A stretch of 64,000 nucleotides of DNA from Balneolaceae bacterium (GCA_006969905.1 CP030887.1:3336730-3400729); one strand, 5' to 3'; positions 45,822 to 55,334 are shown, counted from the stretch's first letter. A program made the numbers and translations. The notes: a model not told the origin generated them from the sequence alone.

Positions 45822-46901
45822 TTATTGCTCAGTCATTTCGTTCAACTTCTCCAGGTTATCCTGAACCCGGAGTGCATTAATTACTTCATGGATGTCTCCT
45901 TTCATCGCACTGTCTAAGTTGTATAAGGTAAGGTTAATCCTATGATCAGTAATTCTGCCCTGGGGATAATTATAAGTACGGATTTTAGCTGAACGGTCTC
46001 CGGTTGAAACCTGGCTTTTCCTTTCAGCTGCCCTGGCTTTTTCTTTCTTTTCAAGCTCAATATCGTACATTTTTGCCCGGAGCATAGTCATGGCACGTTC
46101 TTTATTCTGATGCTGAGAACGTTCTTCCTGACATTCAACTACAATTCCCGTAGGTTCGTGGGTGATACGAATAGCAGAGTCAGTTTTGTTTACATGCTGA
46201 CCTCCAGCCCCACTCGCCCTGAAGGTATCTATTCGTAAATCACTAGTGTTAATGTCAATATCCACTTCCTCAACTTCAGGAAGTACAGCCACAGTTGCAG
46301 CGGATGTATGCACCCGTCCCTGGCTTTCGGTTGCAGGAACCCGTTGAACCCGGTGCACCCCTGACTCATATTTCATTTTTCCGAATACTTCATTCCCTTC
46401 CAGCGAAAAAGTTATTTCCTTGTATCCTCCTTTTTCAGATTCGTTCAGGCTCAGTAAACTTAGCTTCCACCCTTGAGAGTCAGAGTATCTTCGATACATA
46501 TCAAACAAATCTCCGGCAAATATAGCCGCTTCATCCCCTCCCGTTCCGGCACGGATTTCAATAATTGCGTTCTTTGAATCCTCCGGATCCTTCGGAACCA
46601 GCTTTATTTTTATGTCAGACTCCAGTTTTTCAAGATCTTCTTTAATTTCTGCATTTTCTGCTTTAGCCATCTCAGTGATCTCGGGATCATCATCCATTTC
46701 TATAAGCTCATCATTTCCCCTTTTTCGGGAGGTAAGATCCAGCCATGTATCATAGTCTTTTACCAATTCTTCAAGATCGCTTCTCTCTTTGGTAAGCTTG
46801 GTATATCGTTCAGGATCATCAAATACAGAAGGGTCGCTCATGGCCGTATTCACTTCCTGAAACCGGGATTTAATCTGTTTTAGCTTTTCTTCTATGTCCA
46901 T
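45822..46901 (-). CDS. prfA: Peptide chain release factor 1
   Basis: 359 residues. Recognises UAA and UAG and releases the finished chain. RF1-type codon-recognition motif PAT in [14 protein letters not shown]; catalytic GGQ at residues 233-235 in [14 protein letters not shown]-terminal helical domain intact. The stop lies directly against the shared terminator. The prmC gene that often follows prfA is not next to it. Confidence 0.97.
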   Translation of the reverse strand: MDIEEKLKQIKSRFQEVNTAMSDPSVFDDPERYTKLTKERSDLEELVKDYDTWLDLTSRKRGNDELIEMDDDPEITEMAKAENAEIKEDLEKLESDIKIKLVPKDPEDSKNAIIEIRAGTGGDEAAIFAGDLFDMYRRYSDSQGWKLSLLSLNESEKGGYKEITFSLEGNEVFGKMKYESGVHRVQRVPATESQGRVHTSAATVAVLPEVEEVDIDINTSDLRIDTFRASGAGGQHVNKTDSAIRITHEPTGIVVECQEERSQHQNKERAMTMLRAKMYDIELEKKEKARAAERKSQVSTGDRSAKIRTYNYPQGRITDHRINLTLYNLDSAMKGDIHEVINALRVQDNLEKLNEMTEQ

Positions 46902-46960
46902 AGGTGATATACTTTGCCTTTCCTAATTCGATTAATTTAAGTTAAGCATTCGTTTACTAA

Positions 46961-47369
46961 ATAGAATACAGGATTAAGAATTGAGAATATTCTTTCTGTA
47001 AGATTCCAGCATTTTACTCACCTCGGTTAGATCTTTAATTAACTGATCTGTATTTCCATACTCTAAATCCTTAATCAGAATTAAATAATATTGACATTCC
47101 TCCAGCGAACCTTGAGCAATATTATAGAATCTGGCTTTTTCTTTATTTCCCCTTTTTTTGAAGCCTTCAGCAATATTAGCAGCAATTGATATAGAAGCCC
47201 TCCTGAACTGAGAGGTTAAACCATAAATTTCTGATTTTGGGAACTTCTTACTTATTTCATATGCATTTAATACAAAATGATGGGCTTTTTGCCATACCAA
47301 TAAATCTTTAAAACTTTGAGCAGGTTTGATATTCATAAATCCTCCTATATTCTGAATTCTGCATTCTAT
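46961..47369. mobile_element. S23-type element: four-helix-bundle gene bounded by imperfect inverted repeats
   Basis: Bases 46961-46981 and 47349-47369 are 21-base inverted repeats matching at 18 positions (both outer ends read ATAGAAT inward). Between them lies one gene for a 23S-rRNA-intervening-sequence type protein. In rRNA, such proteins are encoded inside inserts closed by complementary ends. Here the unit sits between two housekeeping genes, prfA and purK. I see no clear target duplication. Mobility is inferred. Confidence 0.5.
46974..47336 (-). CDS. Four-helix-bundle protein (S23 / 23S rRNA intervening-sequence family)
   Basis: 120 residues from ATG 47336, which has AGGAGG (plus 47341-47346) just upstream; a longer frame to 47381 would run through the inverted repeat and is unlikely. 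Family marks: FKDLLVWQKAHHFVLNAYEI, FPKSEIYGLTSQFRRASISI, then ANIAEGFKKRGNKEKARFYNIAQGSLEE. The protein folds as a small pentameric helical bundle; relatives include the Avd accessory protein of diversity-generating retroelements, but no reverse transcriptase or variable repeat is present. The C-terminal codons run into the left inverted repeat. Role unknown. Confidence 0.9.
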   Translation of the reverse strand: MNIKPAQSFKDLLVWQKAHHFVLNAYEISKKFPKSEIYGLTSQFRRASISIAANIAEGFKKRGNKEKARFYNIAQGSLEECQYYLILIKDLEYGNTDQLIKDLTEVSKMLESYRKNILNS

Positions 47370-47402
47370 ATCTTCCTTCAAAAAAATGAAATTATACTAA
47401 AA

Positions 47403-48575
47403 TTGAAAAACTCTACGTTGCGTACTTCAATTCCTGCTAACCTAAAACTAGGATTTCTTGGTGCAGGACAATTAGCCCGGATGAGTGCTTTGGAAGCATT
47501 CCGTTTTGGCATTCAGGTTTCAGTTTTTTCGGATCGTTCTGAAAATGAGCCTGTTCAATTTATGACCCCCTTTTCTATCTCCGGTTCATTTGAATCTATT
47601 GATGACTTAGTGGCTTTTGCAAAAGAATGTGACGTGATTACCTTGGAAAATGAGTTTATTAGCTCTCAGATACTAAAAGAAGTACAGCAAAAAAGCGGTA
47701 CTCCTATTTATCCTTCCCCTGAAAGCTTTGCTTTAATTGAGAATAAACTGATTGAGAAGCAAACCTTTGAAAAAGCAGGTATTCCGGTAACCCCTTACCA
47801 GCTTATTACTTCTGAATCTGATCTTAAAAGTTTTGGCGAAAAACATGGCTGGCCTTACCTGCTAAAGTCTTCAAAAGGCGGATATGATGGGTATGGCAAT
47901 GAAACAGTAAGAACTCTTGAGGACGCCATTAAAGCATTTGAGAAATTGGGTGGTACTAAAGGGCATGATATCATTGCTGAAGCTTTTGTGCCATTTACTA
48001 AAGAACTTGCTGTGCAGGTTGCCAGGAATGAAACAGGATCAGTAGTATACCCTTGTTGTGAAACGGTACAGGAAAATCATATTTGTGTAGCAGTCCTGTC
48101 CCCTGCTCCTGTTCCGGAACGACACCAAAAAAGAGCGCAGGAACTTGCCATAAAAGCGGTAGAAGCTATTGATGGGAAAGGAATTTTTGCTTTCGAATTT
48201 TTTCTTACTGAAAACGGTGAAATATTACTTAACGAATCTGCCCCGCGCCCGCACAACTCAGGACATTATACGATTGAAGGATGTATATCCTCACAATTTG
48301 AAAATCATGTTCGGGCAGTATTAGGGTTACCCTTGGGAGCAACTAAATTGAATGCCCCGGCAGTAGCTATGATAAACCTCTTAGGCACTCATAGCCGATC
48401 TGCAGAAACTGATCATATTAGTAATGCATTAGCTACTGAAAATGGCCATCTTCATGTATATGGGAAAGTACAAAGTAAGGTAGGCCGCAAAATGGCACAT
48501 TTTACCCTGCTTGGGGATGATTTGGATAAAACTTATCATAAGGCAAAAGAATTAACCAGAAATATTGAGATTTAG
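47403..48575 (+). CDS. purK: 5-(carboxyamino)imidazole ribonucleotide synthase
   Basis: 390 residues from TTG 47403. ATP-grasp enzyme carboxylating AIR to N5-CAIR with bicarbonate. LGFLGAGQLARMSALEA at the N-terminus, KSSKGGYDGYGN in the ATP-grasp loop, FEFFLTENGEILLNESAPRPHNSGHYTIEG and the C-terminal HVYGKVQSKVGRKMAHFTLLG are intact. The frame is open to 47316, but that part overlaps the S23 element, and no ATG lies before the conserved glycine motif, so the start is uncertain. purE follows three bases later. The insertion-like element lies where the purK promoter would be expected. Confidence 0.93.
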   Translation: MKNSTLRTSIPANLKLGFLGAGQLARMSALEAFRFGIQVSVFSDRSENEPVQFMTPFSISGSFESIDDLVAFAKECDVITLENEFISSQILKEVQQKSGTPIYPSPESFALIENKLIEKQTFEKAGIPVTPYQLITSESDLKSFGEKHGWPYLLKSSKGGYDGYGNETVRTLEDAIKAFEKLGGTKGHDIIAEAFVPFTKELAVQVARNETGSVVYPCCETVQENHICVAVLSPAPVPERHQKRAQELAIKAVEAIDGKGIFAFEFFLTENGEILLNESAPRPHNSGHYTIEGCISSQFENHVRAVLGLPLGATKLNAPAVAMINLLGTHSRSAETDHISNALATENGHLHVYGKVQSKVGRKMAHFTLLGDDLDKTYHKAKELTRNIEI

Positions 48576-48578
48576 AGT

Positions 48579-49064
48579 ATGAGTAATCCGATTGTTGGTG
48601 TAGTAATGGGCAGTGACAGCGACTGGCCAACCATGAAGGAAGCTGCTGCAATTCTTGAAGAATTTGGTATCCCATTCGAAAAACGTGTGGTTTCTGCCCA
48701 CAGAACGCCGGGTGATATGGCTGAATATGGAAAAACAGCCAGGGAAAGAGGAATTAAAATCATTATAGCCGGTGCAGGTGGAGCCGCCCACCTTCCGGGT
48801 ATGCTTGCCAGCCATACCACGCTTCCTGTAATTGGTGTACCTATACAAACTTCTGCCTTGGGTGGAGTAGACAGCTTGTATTCTATCGTTCAGATGCCAA
48901 ACGGGATACCGGTAGCAACCGTAGCTATTGGAAAAGCCCAAAATGCCGGGCTATTGGCCTTGAGAATACTTTCCATAGAAAATGAATCTATTTCGAGACA
49001 GCTGAAAGATTATCATGAACGTATGGCTGATGAGTCAAGAAAGAAGACTGGAAATCTCAACTAG
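48579..49064 (+). CDS. purE: N5-carboxyaminoimidazole ribonucleotide mutase
   Basis: 161 residues. Moves the carboxyl group of N5-CAIR to give [17 protein letters not shown] binds the phosphate; [12 protein letters not shown] carries the catalytic His; [24 protein letters not shown] and [20 protein letters not shown] follow. Class I type, partner of purK three bases upstream. Confidence 0.97.
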   Translation: MSNPIVGVVMGSDSDWPTMKEAAAILEEFGIPFEKRVVSAHRTPGDMAEYGKTARERGIKIIIAGAGGAAHLPGMLASHTTLPVIGVPIQTSALGGVDSLYSIVQMPNGIPVATVAIGKAQNAGLLALRILSIENESISRQLKDYHERMADESRKKTGNLN

Positions 49065-49101
49065 CATAAATCTCCTAACAATATTTCTTAAATAAATAAA
49101 A

Positions 49102-49132
49102 TTGGCGATACGCATAAATAAGTGTACTTTTG
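49102..49132 (+). promoter_or_regulatory. Possible Bacteroidota-type promoter for the RRM gene
   Basis: TTG at 49102-49104 and TACTTTTG at 49125-49132, 20 bases apart, fit the -33 TTTG / -7 TAnnTTTG pattern known from Bacteroidota sigma factors. It leaves a leader of about 95 bases before the RRM start, as is common for cold-inducible RNA-binding proteins. Confidence 0.4.
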
Positions 49133-49229
49133 GTGTGGATTGGTGATAGGTCTTGACTTACAGTTCTTAAACTTACAGCTCCAGGCGTTTTTCTCTTTCC
49201 TCAATTAAGTTTAACCAGATTAATAAGAC

Positions 49230-49490
49230 ATGAACATTTATGTAGGAAACCTCAGTTATGGAGTTTCTGACGACAATTTACGAGAAGTATTTGAAGCTTA
49301 TGGAGAAGTAAGCTCAGCAAAAGTTATCACAGACAAATATTCAGGCCGTTCAAAAGGCTTCGGCTTTGTTGAAATGGATGACGACGCTCAGGCACAAGCT
49401 GCTATCGATCAACTTGATGGCGCTGAAATTGATGGGCGTGCCGTACGTGTTAACGAAGCTCGTCCTCGTGAGGAAAGACCAAGAAGATAG
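49230..49490 (+). CDS. Small RNA-recognition-motif (RRM) protein
   Basis: 86 residues: a single RRM with RNP2 NIYVGNLSY at residues 2-10 and RNP1 KGFGFVEM near residue 47, then DGRAVRVNEA and a basic tail (RPREERPRR). This is the Rbp-type protein of cyanobacteria and Bacteroidota, which binds single-stranded RNA and is often cold-responsive. It has its own long leader, a likely promoter and a strong terminator, so it is a one-gene unit. Confidence 0.93.
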   Translation: MNIYVGNLSYGVSDDNLREVFEAYGEVSSAKVITDKYSGRSKGFGFVEMDDDAQAQAAIDQLDGAEIDGRAVRVNEARPREERPRR

Positions 49491-49524
49491 TCTTCATTTG
49501 AATTAAATTTTTTTTGATTCTTAC

Positions 49525-49551
49525 AAGCCTTCCTGATAATCAGGAAGGCTT
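49525..49551 (+). terminator. Intrinsic terminator after the RRM gene
   Basis: AAGCCTTCCTGA at 49525-49536 pairs perfectly with TCAGGAAGGCTT at 49540-49551 over a three-base loop, followed by TTTTG TTTT. Confidence 0.92.
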
Positions 49552-49687
49552 TTTTGTTTTAAAGAGTATTGAATTCAATAGTTATTTTCTATCCAATTCA
49601 TTAATCCTTGCCTCGTAGGTTCTTATAAATTACATTTAATTTGTTCAATGTTAAACTATTATTACAAACTCTATATCAGAAATTATT

Positions 49688-50092
49688 ATGAAACACTTAC
49701 CTACCATAGCAAGATACTTACTTGGCTTAGTCTTCTTTTTATTCGGACTAAACAAATTCTTAAACTTTTTGCCTGCACCTGAAATGTCTCCTGAAGCAGG
49801 AGCTTTTTTTGGTGCTTTAATAGCATCAGGATATTTGATGTATTTAATTGGAGCCACCGAAGTAGTTGTAGGTCTTCTCTTACTTATTAATAAATATGTT
49901 CCCGTAGCATTAGTTATTCTTGTCCCTGTTTCTCTGAATATTTTACTATTCCATATATTCCTTGATCTGGCTGGGCTTCCAATAGGTGCTTTGGTATTCA
50001 TACTGAACATTTACCTTCTTTTTGCCTATAAAAAATATTTTGACCCTATGCTGGTTGCTTCTGCCACTTCAGGTGCAAAAGATTCTGAGTAA
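49688..50092 (+). CDS. DoxX-like small membrane protein
   Basis: 134 residues with four membrane spans. ARYLLGLVFFLFGLNKFLNF at the start and the span-two/three pattern LMYLIGATEVVVGLLLL fit the DoxX/DoxD-like family of small membrane proteins. Some members take part in quinone-linked redox or in envelope stress; no such motif is readable here. Single gene bounded by terminators. Confidence 0.8.
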   Translation: MKHLPTIARYLLGLVFFLFGLNKFLNFLPAPEMSPEAGAFFGALIASGYLMYLIGATEVVVGLLLLINKYVPVALVILVPVSLNILLFHIFLDLAGLPIGALVFILNIYLLFAYKKYFDPMLVASATSGAKDSE

Positions 50093-50112
50093 CAAAAATC
50101 TGATTCTATAGT

Positions 50113-50145
50113 AAAAAGCCATTCCGAAAACCGGAATGGCTTTTT
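50113..50145 (+). terminator. Intrinsic terminator after the DoxX-like gene
   Basis: AAAAAGCCATTCCG (50113-50126) pairs with CGGAATGGCTTTTT (50132-50145) over a five-base loop; the T run continues. An ATG at 50136 inside this hairpin is the first codon of the frame of the next gene but cannot sensibly be its start. Confidence 0.92.
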
Positions 50146-50180
50146 TATTTTGTAACAAACTAAACTTACGGAGTTTCACT

Positions 50181-50501
50181 ATGATAATGACTACAACAAA
50201 TAACCTGGATGGAAGAGAAGTAAAAAAATACTTGGGTGTGGTTACCGGAGAAGCAATTCTTGGAGCCAATATATTCAAGGATTTTTTTGCAGGAATAAGA
50301 GACATTGTTGGCGGACGTTCTGCAGCTTATGAAAAAGAACTACAGGAAGCACGCAGGCTGGCATTTGGTGAAATGGAAGAAAAAGCTTCCAGGATTGGCG
50401 CTAACGCTATAGTAGGTGTAGATATTGATTACGAGACTATAGGAGCTAACGGAAGCATGCTTATGGTATCTGTAAGCGGTACAGCAGTTAGTACAGAATA
50501 G
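50181..50501 (+). CDS. YbjQ family (UPF0145) putative heavy-metal-binding protein
   Basis: 106 residues from ATG 50181, the family's normal length; the earlier ATG at 50136 lies in the previous terminator. Family marks: [40 protein letters not shown] and [15 protein letters not shown]. YbjQ proteins form pentamers; metal binding is suggested but their role is unproven. Followed by a terminator shared with dnaJ. Confidence 0.9.
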   Translation: MIMTTTNNLDGREVKKYLGVVTGEAILGANIFKDFFAGIRDIVGGRSAAYEKELQEARRLAFGEMEEKASRIGANAIVGVDIDYETIGANGSMLMVSVSGTAVSTE

Positions 50502-50515
50502 AGCTTCCCCTTCGT

Positions 50516-50541
50516 AAAAAGGCACTTTTAAGTGCCTTTTT
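50516..50541. terminator. Bidirectional terminator between ybjQ and dnaJ
   Basis: AAAAAGGCACT pairs with AGTGCCTTTTT around a four-base loop; T-rich on both strands. The two genes converge here. Confidence 0.88.
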
Positions 50542-50543
50542 TA

Positions 50544-51716
50544 TTAACTAAATACGTCCTTCATTTTAGAGAAAAAACCTTTCTCTTTCTTCATATTCAC
50601 AGGATCAAAGTTCTCTGATCCTTTAAGTGACTCGATTGATTTCTTTTCTTTTTCTGAAAGGGTTTTGGGCATATACACATTCACCCGCAGTAATTGATCT
50701 CCGGTGCCGCTGTTATTCAACCCAATAATACCTTTGCCTGCCATACGCAGCAATCGTCCGGGCTGAGTGCCAGGCTCTATTTTTAGTTTTGCCTTGCCTT
50801 TAAGTGTAGGAACTTCCACTTCTGTTCCTAAAACAGCGTCGGGTATACTTAAATTTAAATTGTAGTAGATATTATTTCCTTCTCTTTCAAATTTCTCATG
50901 TTCTTTTTCTTCTATCAGTACAATAAGGTCACCTGCCTGGCCTCCCCTTCTTCCGGCATTACCTTGCCCCCTAAGTGTAATATAATTCCCATTTGAAACT
51001 CCGGAAGGAATATTGATCTTAACCGTTTCTTCGCCTTTAACACGACCCTCACCCGAACACTTGGTACATTTGTTCTTAATTATTCTTCCATCTCCCTGGC
51101 AGGTAGGGCAAACCTGAACATTCATCATTTGCCCCAGCATAGTCCTGGTTACCTGCCTGACCTCTCCCATCCCATTACATGTACCGCAGGTTTCAAAATC
51201 AGAATCTGTTTCAGCGCCTGTTCCTGAACATTTATCGCATACCACCTGCTTTTTGATCTTCAATTTCTTTTCGGTCCCAAATGCTACCTCATCTAACTCA
51301 AGCGGCATTCTGATTTTCATATCAGAACCCGGTGTACCCGGTTGCCTGCTTGCCCGTGACCTCCCCCTGCTTCCTCCGAATTCTTCACCAAAAAAACTAC
51401 CTCCGAAAATATCACTGAACCGGCTGAATATGTCTTCAAAACCCATTCCGTCAAAATCTACTCCTCCGCCTCCAAAGCCACCCGGACCTCCATTTACCCC
51501 TGCATGGCCAAACTGATCGTATCTCGCTCTTTTTTGCGGATCTCTTAATACTTCATAGGCTTCTGAAGCTTCTTTGAACTTCTTTTCAGCTGATGCATCC
51601 CCTTTGTTTCTATCAGGATGGTACTTCATAGCCATCTTGCGATAAGCCTTTTTTATATCCGCATCTGATGAAGATTTCTCTACTCCTAATATTTCGTAAT
51701 AATCTCTATTAGTCAT
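50544..51716 (-). CDS. dnaJ: Chaperone DnaJ
   Basis: 390 residues. Co-chaperone that stimulates the DnaK ATPase and delivers unfolded protein. J domain with HPD at residues 33-35; a glycine/phenylalanine-rich region (GGPGGFGGGG); four zinc-binding repeats (CDKCSGTGAE, CGTCNGMGEV, CPTCQGDGRI, CTKCSGEGRV); C-terminal substrate domains. Five bases after grpE. dnaK is not in the window. Confidence 0.97.
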   Translation of the reverse strand: MTNRDYYEILGVEKSSSDADIKKAYRKMAMKYHPDRNKGDASAEKKFKEASEAYEVLRDPQKRARYDQFGHAGVNGGPGGFGGGGVDFDGMGFEDIFSRFSDIFGGSFFGEEFGGSRGRSRASRQPGTPGSDMKIRMPLELDEVAFGTEKKLKIKKQVVCDKCSGTGAETDSDFETCGTCNGMGEVRQVTRTMLGQMMNVQVCPTCQGDGRIIKNKCTKCSGEGRVKGEETVKINIPSGVSNGNYITLRGQGNAGRRGGQAGDLIVLIEEKEHEKFEREGNNIYYNLNLSIPDAVLGTEVEVPTLKGKAKLKIEPGTQPGRLLRMAGKGIIGLNNSGTGDQLLRVNVYMPKTLSEKEKKSIESLKGSENFDPVNMKKEKGFFSKMKDVFS

Positions 51717-51721
51717 TCTGT

Positions 51722-52297
51722 TTACTCACTTACAATTACTTTTGCATGCCGGATAGTTTTATTCCCCATTTTATAACCGCTTTCTAAAATTTGAAGAACG
51801 ATATCGCTACCGGTCTTTTTGTCCGGTGCCGGTTGACGTAACAATGCATCATGAAGATTCACATCAAAAGGAACCCCGGTCTCGTCAATACGCTCAATCC
51901 CGTTTTTCGACAACAATCCTTTAAATTTATCTGCCACCATTTGAATGCCGGACATAAAATTCTTTTCTACTTCTATTTCTTTACTGGCATCCAGCGTTCG
52001 CAAAAGATCATCATTGATAGGCAGAAAATCTTCCAGGGCAGATACTTTAGCTTCCTCAAATAATGATATACGTTCTCGCTGAACACGTTTGCGTACATTT
52101 TCAAGTTCAGCCGCTTTCCTTAATAGTGAATCTTTTACCGATGCCAGTTCGGCTTCCAGTTCTTCAATTCGAGCTTCCTTCTCATCTTTAAGCTCTTGAG
52201 CTTCGGTTTCAGTACTTTCCTCTACTTCTAAAACCTCTTCAAGTACATCTTCTGCTGTATTATTCTTCTTTGATGATGCTTCTTTTTTCTTACCCAT
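51722..52297 (-). CDS. grpE: Nucleotide exchange factor GrpE
   Basis: 191 residues. Exchanges nucleotide on DnaK. A long acidic N-terminal coiled coil (KDEKEARIEELEAELASVKD) leads to the dimer helix (RVQRERISLFEEA) and the beta wing (DPxxHDALLRQ-type DVNLHDALLRQPA, then ESGYKMGNKTIRHAKVIVSE). It heads the grpE-dnaJ pair. I saw no CIRCE element and no hrcA upstream, so heat control must use another system. Confidence 0.96.
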   Translation of the reverse strand: MGKKKEASSKKNNTAEDVLEEVLEVEESTETEAQELKDEKEARIEELEAELASVKDSLLRKAAELENVRKRVQRERISLFEEAKVSALEDFLPINDDLLRTLDASKEIEVEKNFMSGIQMVADKFKGLLSKNGIERIDETGVPFDVNLHDALLRQPAPDKKTGSDIVLQILESGYKMGNKTIRHAKVIVSE

Positions 52298-52393
52298 TGA
52301 TGATATTATTTAAATATTCGTTTTTGATTTATAGAGCAAATATAATGCCATTAAAACTCTTAATGATTGCCTGTGACAAAAAGTTTCTTCAAA

Positions 52394-52425
52394 AAAAAAG
52401 CCATCTTTATACAGATGGCTTTTTT
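52394..52425. terminator. Terminator after the TonB-dependent receptor gene
   Basis: AAAAAAGCCATCT at 52394-52406 pairs with AGATGGCTTTTTT at 52413-52425; T-rich on the minus strand, where the receptor gene ends 15 bases earlier. Confidence 0.9.
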
Positions 52426-52439
52426 ATCAAAAGAATGAA

Positions 52440-55334
52440 TTAGCGGAAAAGCCCATCGAAAGTAAGCGACACATAATAAATCGCACCCAAATTTGGCCCT
52501 CCACCACTAAGTACATATTGCTCATTTAAAAGATTAGAACCTCCAATCTTTAATGTGGCATTATAATCAGGAATCAAATAACTCACTTGTGCATCAAAAG
52601 TAGAGATAGCATCTACATCAGCAAATGCGAATGAAGATTCCCACCTGAATGCATCTTGCCATCTGTAAGATAGGTTGAAACCCAGGTTGTCAATTACTTT
52701 TCTGTTTCCAAAAGTTACATTCACTTTATGCTCCGGAGTATTGAATTCATTCAGGAATGCATTCTCTAAACCATCAATCAACTTATTAAAATTATAGTTA
52801 AAACCTAGCCTATAGCCTTGCGGTAGGCTGTAATCCAATCCAAAAACAGCTCCATGAGCAGTAACTGTCTCATCTATATTTGTATAGATTTGGAAAGTGT
52901 TGCTGGCATCACCGGAAAGCAGAGAAGCTACAACCAGGGCATCTCCTGCTCCCCCGGTAAATGGACCGGAAGCTTGTCTTACTCTGATTTGGGTTATGAA
53001 ATCATCATAAATGTTATAATAGTATGCCATATCAATAAAGAGCTTATTGCCCAAAAGACCTTTATAGCCTATTTCATAAGCTCGAATTTGCTCCGGCTTC
53101 ACAGGATCATGAGTTGTATAAGGTACTAACAAACCCGGGTTTGTTGTTCCACCTAAAAGTGCATTTGTAAATGCGTTAACAGACTCCATAGTATACGTGT
53201 TCTGGGTAATATTATACTTATCTGCAAATCTTTGAAGACCACCTAAAAGACGAGCAGAAATAACATTCAGGTCAATATACTGGCCTTGAGTGGTAGGATT
53301 CCGGAAGCCTGTCTGGAAAGATGCCCTGATATTTTGATTCTCTGCCACGCTAATAACTGTAGAGATTCTTGGGCTTATCTGACCATCAAAATTTTCATTC
53401 TTATCATAACGAATGGAGCCTGTCAACTTTAACTTATCATCCAATAGTGACTTTGAACCTTGTATATAAGCGCCCCACTCATTGATATCAACTCCTCCGT
53501 CTCCATCATCAAAGATAGTACCGTTAGATCTTAACTGGAATTGCCTGAAGCTGGCTCCGGCTATTAAATCCATGAAATCAATTTCATTCTTGAAATTATA
53601 CTGGCCTTCAGCGTGATAGAACTTAGATTCATCATTGAAGAGAGCTCCGTTAGGTATCGTAGAACCTAAAGCCGTATCAACTGCGGCATCAAACTCTGGA
53701 GTACCGGGCTCATATCTGTTTGCATCTGCCTGATTTCTTGCTGCTCCAAAAATACCTGACATGGCAGCAGGGTTTGCTCTTATGGCACTTACAACTGCAT
53801 CATTATAATCTGTTGAACCAGTAGCTTGTGCAACCTGCTGAACATACGCACCCACAATAGTAGCCCCATAAGTTCCAAACCAATCCGCGTTCGCTAAATA
53901 TTGATCATTAACTGAAAAGCCCACAAAATCTGCGATATATGAATCACCTGAGTTTTCAAGGGTACCATATGCCCGGATCATAAAGTTATCACCATCCAAC
54001 TGCACCTTATGCTGTGCAATACTAAAATTCTTGAGGCTGTATCGTTGCGCACCCGTATAAACAGAAGTACCATACCCATAATTAAAACTGTAGCTGGCTT
54101 CAATCAGGTCATTAATTCTATAATGGAGCGATGTGTTTACTTTTAAGTTTTCAGCACCATAATCAACCAGGTAATGCTCATCGTATCCTGTTCTGTTTAC
54201 CGGCTGTGCAGGAAGAGCCGCAGCATATTGCTGAGCATCAGAAGCAGATAAACCAAAAGTTTGGGCTATAGTTTGAACAAATGCGGGATTAAACCCAAGT
54301 AGTTTAATATTGAGAGAGCCATCATCACCATACCTATGAATCCCATCATAAGCAGGATTGGAAGTCAGATCCCCCTGTAATGCAGCATTCTTATCCGAAA
54401 AATCTATTCCTCTCCAATCTTCAGCCTGCATGTAAGAAAGGTTTGCTTTGAAAGCGAATTTATTATCAAATGCTTTTGCATATCTGACGGACGTTGTAAA
54501 CATAGGTTGAACATCTTCCGGTTCTCCAACAGCTACATTCCCATCGAGATGGTTAACACCAGATTTTACTAAAACACTTAATCCCTGATACTGAAACGGG
54601 TCTTTACTGTTTACTAATAAAATACCATTAAAAGCATTGGGGCCATATAGTGCTGAAGCTGCACCTGGTATAAATTCTAAGCTTTCAACATCAAGCTCGG
54701 ACGGTCCATTAAGATTACCAATTGGAAAGTTCAATGCAGGGGCTTGAGTATCCATACCATCAGTCAACTGAACCATCCTGGTATTGCCTGTGGAATTAAA
54801 CCCCCGGGAGTTAATGATCTGAAAATTGATACTGCTTGTAGTTATATCCACTCCCTTTAAATTGGATATAGCCTTATAATAATCATCAGAAGCTGTATTC
54901 TTGATGCTTAAAACATCCATTTTTTCGATACTTACAGGCGCTTCCAATACACTTTCCTCGACCCTTGAAGCAGAAACCACGATGTCCTGGCCGTAAATAG
55001 TTTGTTCAATTAAGGTGACCTCAATACCTGAAGCATTACTTTCTGTAATTTCAAGTTCCTGAACCTGGTAACCCACAAATGAAAACTGTAAAACTATAGG
55101 GGGATTTTGATTAACCTTTAGCTCAAACTCACCATCTGCATCAGTAGGAGTACCCACAATGGTACCTCTTACTGTAACATTTACTCCGGGTAATGGCTCC
55201 CCGTTAACATCTACCACTTTTCCTGAAACTGTAGTTGCCTCATCTCCCGAAGAAACGTTCGCCATTACTATTATAGGATTTATAACAGTAATACCGAGAC
55301 AGAAGAAAAGAGTATATATAAGTTTTTTACTCAT
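52440..55334 (-). CDS. TonB-dependent outer-membrane receptor with carboxypeptidase-regulatory-like domain
   Basis: 964 residues. Signal peptide ends near MANV (residue 26). A CarboxypepD_reg-like domain (about 36-115) begins TVSGKVVDVNGEPLPGVNVT, as in SusC-type receptors. The plug (about 118-240) has QDIVVSASRVEES and GAASALYGPNAFNGILLVNSKDP; the 22-strand barrel follows, with TonB-dependent features up to the terminal aromatic LTFDGLFR. There is no SusD partner next to it, so the substrate (sugar, siderophore or vitamin) is unclear. A LacI-type operator-like site lies 138 bases upstream of the start, hinting at sugar-responsive control. Confidence 0.93.
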   Translation of the reverse strand: MSKKLIYTLFFCLGITVINPIIVMANVSSGDEATTVSGKVVDVNGEPLPGVNVTVRGTIVGTPTDADGEFELKVNQNPPIVLQFSFVGYQVQELEITESNASGIEVTLIEQTIYGQDIVVSASRVEESVLEAPVSIEKMDVLSIKNTASDDYYKAISNLKGVDITTSSINFQIINSRGFNSTGNTRMVQLTDGMDTQAPALNFPIGNLNGPSELDVESLEFIPGAASALYGPNAFNGILLVNSKDPFQYQGLSVLVKSGVNHLDGNVAVGEPEDVQPMFTTSVRYAKAFDNKFAFKANLSYMQAEDWRGIDFSDKNAALQGDLTSNPAYDGIHRYGDDGSLNIKLLGFNPAFVQTIAQTFGLSASDAQQYAAALPAQPVNRTGYDEHYLVDYGAENLKVNTSLHYRINDLIEASYSFNYGYGTSVYTGAQRYSLKNFSIAQHKVQLDGDNFMIRAYGTLENSGDSYIADFVGFSVNDQYLANADWFGTYGATIVGAYVQQVAQATGSTDYNDAVVSAIRANPAAMSGIFGAARNQADANRYEPGTPEFDAAVDTALGSTIPNGALFNDESKFYHAEGQYNFKNEIDFMDLIAGASFRQFQLRSNGTIFDDGDGGVDINEWGAYIQGSKSLLDDKLKLTGSIRYDKNENFDGQISPRISTVISVAENQNIRASFQTGFRNPTTQGQYIDLNVISARLLGGLQRFADKYNITQNTYTMESVNAFTNALLGGTTNPGLLVPYTTHDPVKPEQIRAYEIGYKGLLGNKLFIDMAYYYNIYDDFITQIRVRQASGPFTGGAGDALVVASLLSGDASNTFQIYTNIDETVTAHGAVFGLDYSLPQGYRLGFNYNFNKLIDGLENAFLNEFNTPEHKVNVTFGNRKVIDNLGFNLSYRWQDAFRWESSFAFADVDAISTFDAQVSYLIPDYNATLKIGGSNLLNEQYVLSGGGPNLGAIYYVSLTFDGLFR

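Noticed and set aside
46974-47336. Avd-type accessory gene of a diversity-generating retroelement
   Set aside because: Same fold family, but there is no reverse transcriptase, template repeat or variable gene nearby.
50136-50180. Upstream start for the YbjQ gene
   Set aside because: The ATG lies inside the preceding terminator hairpin; ATG 50181 gives the family's usual length.
52298-52439. CIRCE heat-shock element before grpE
   Set aside because: No TTAGCACTC-type inverted repeat is present.
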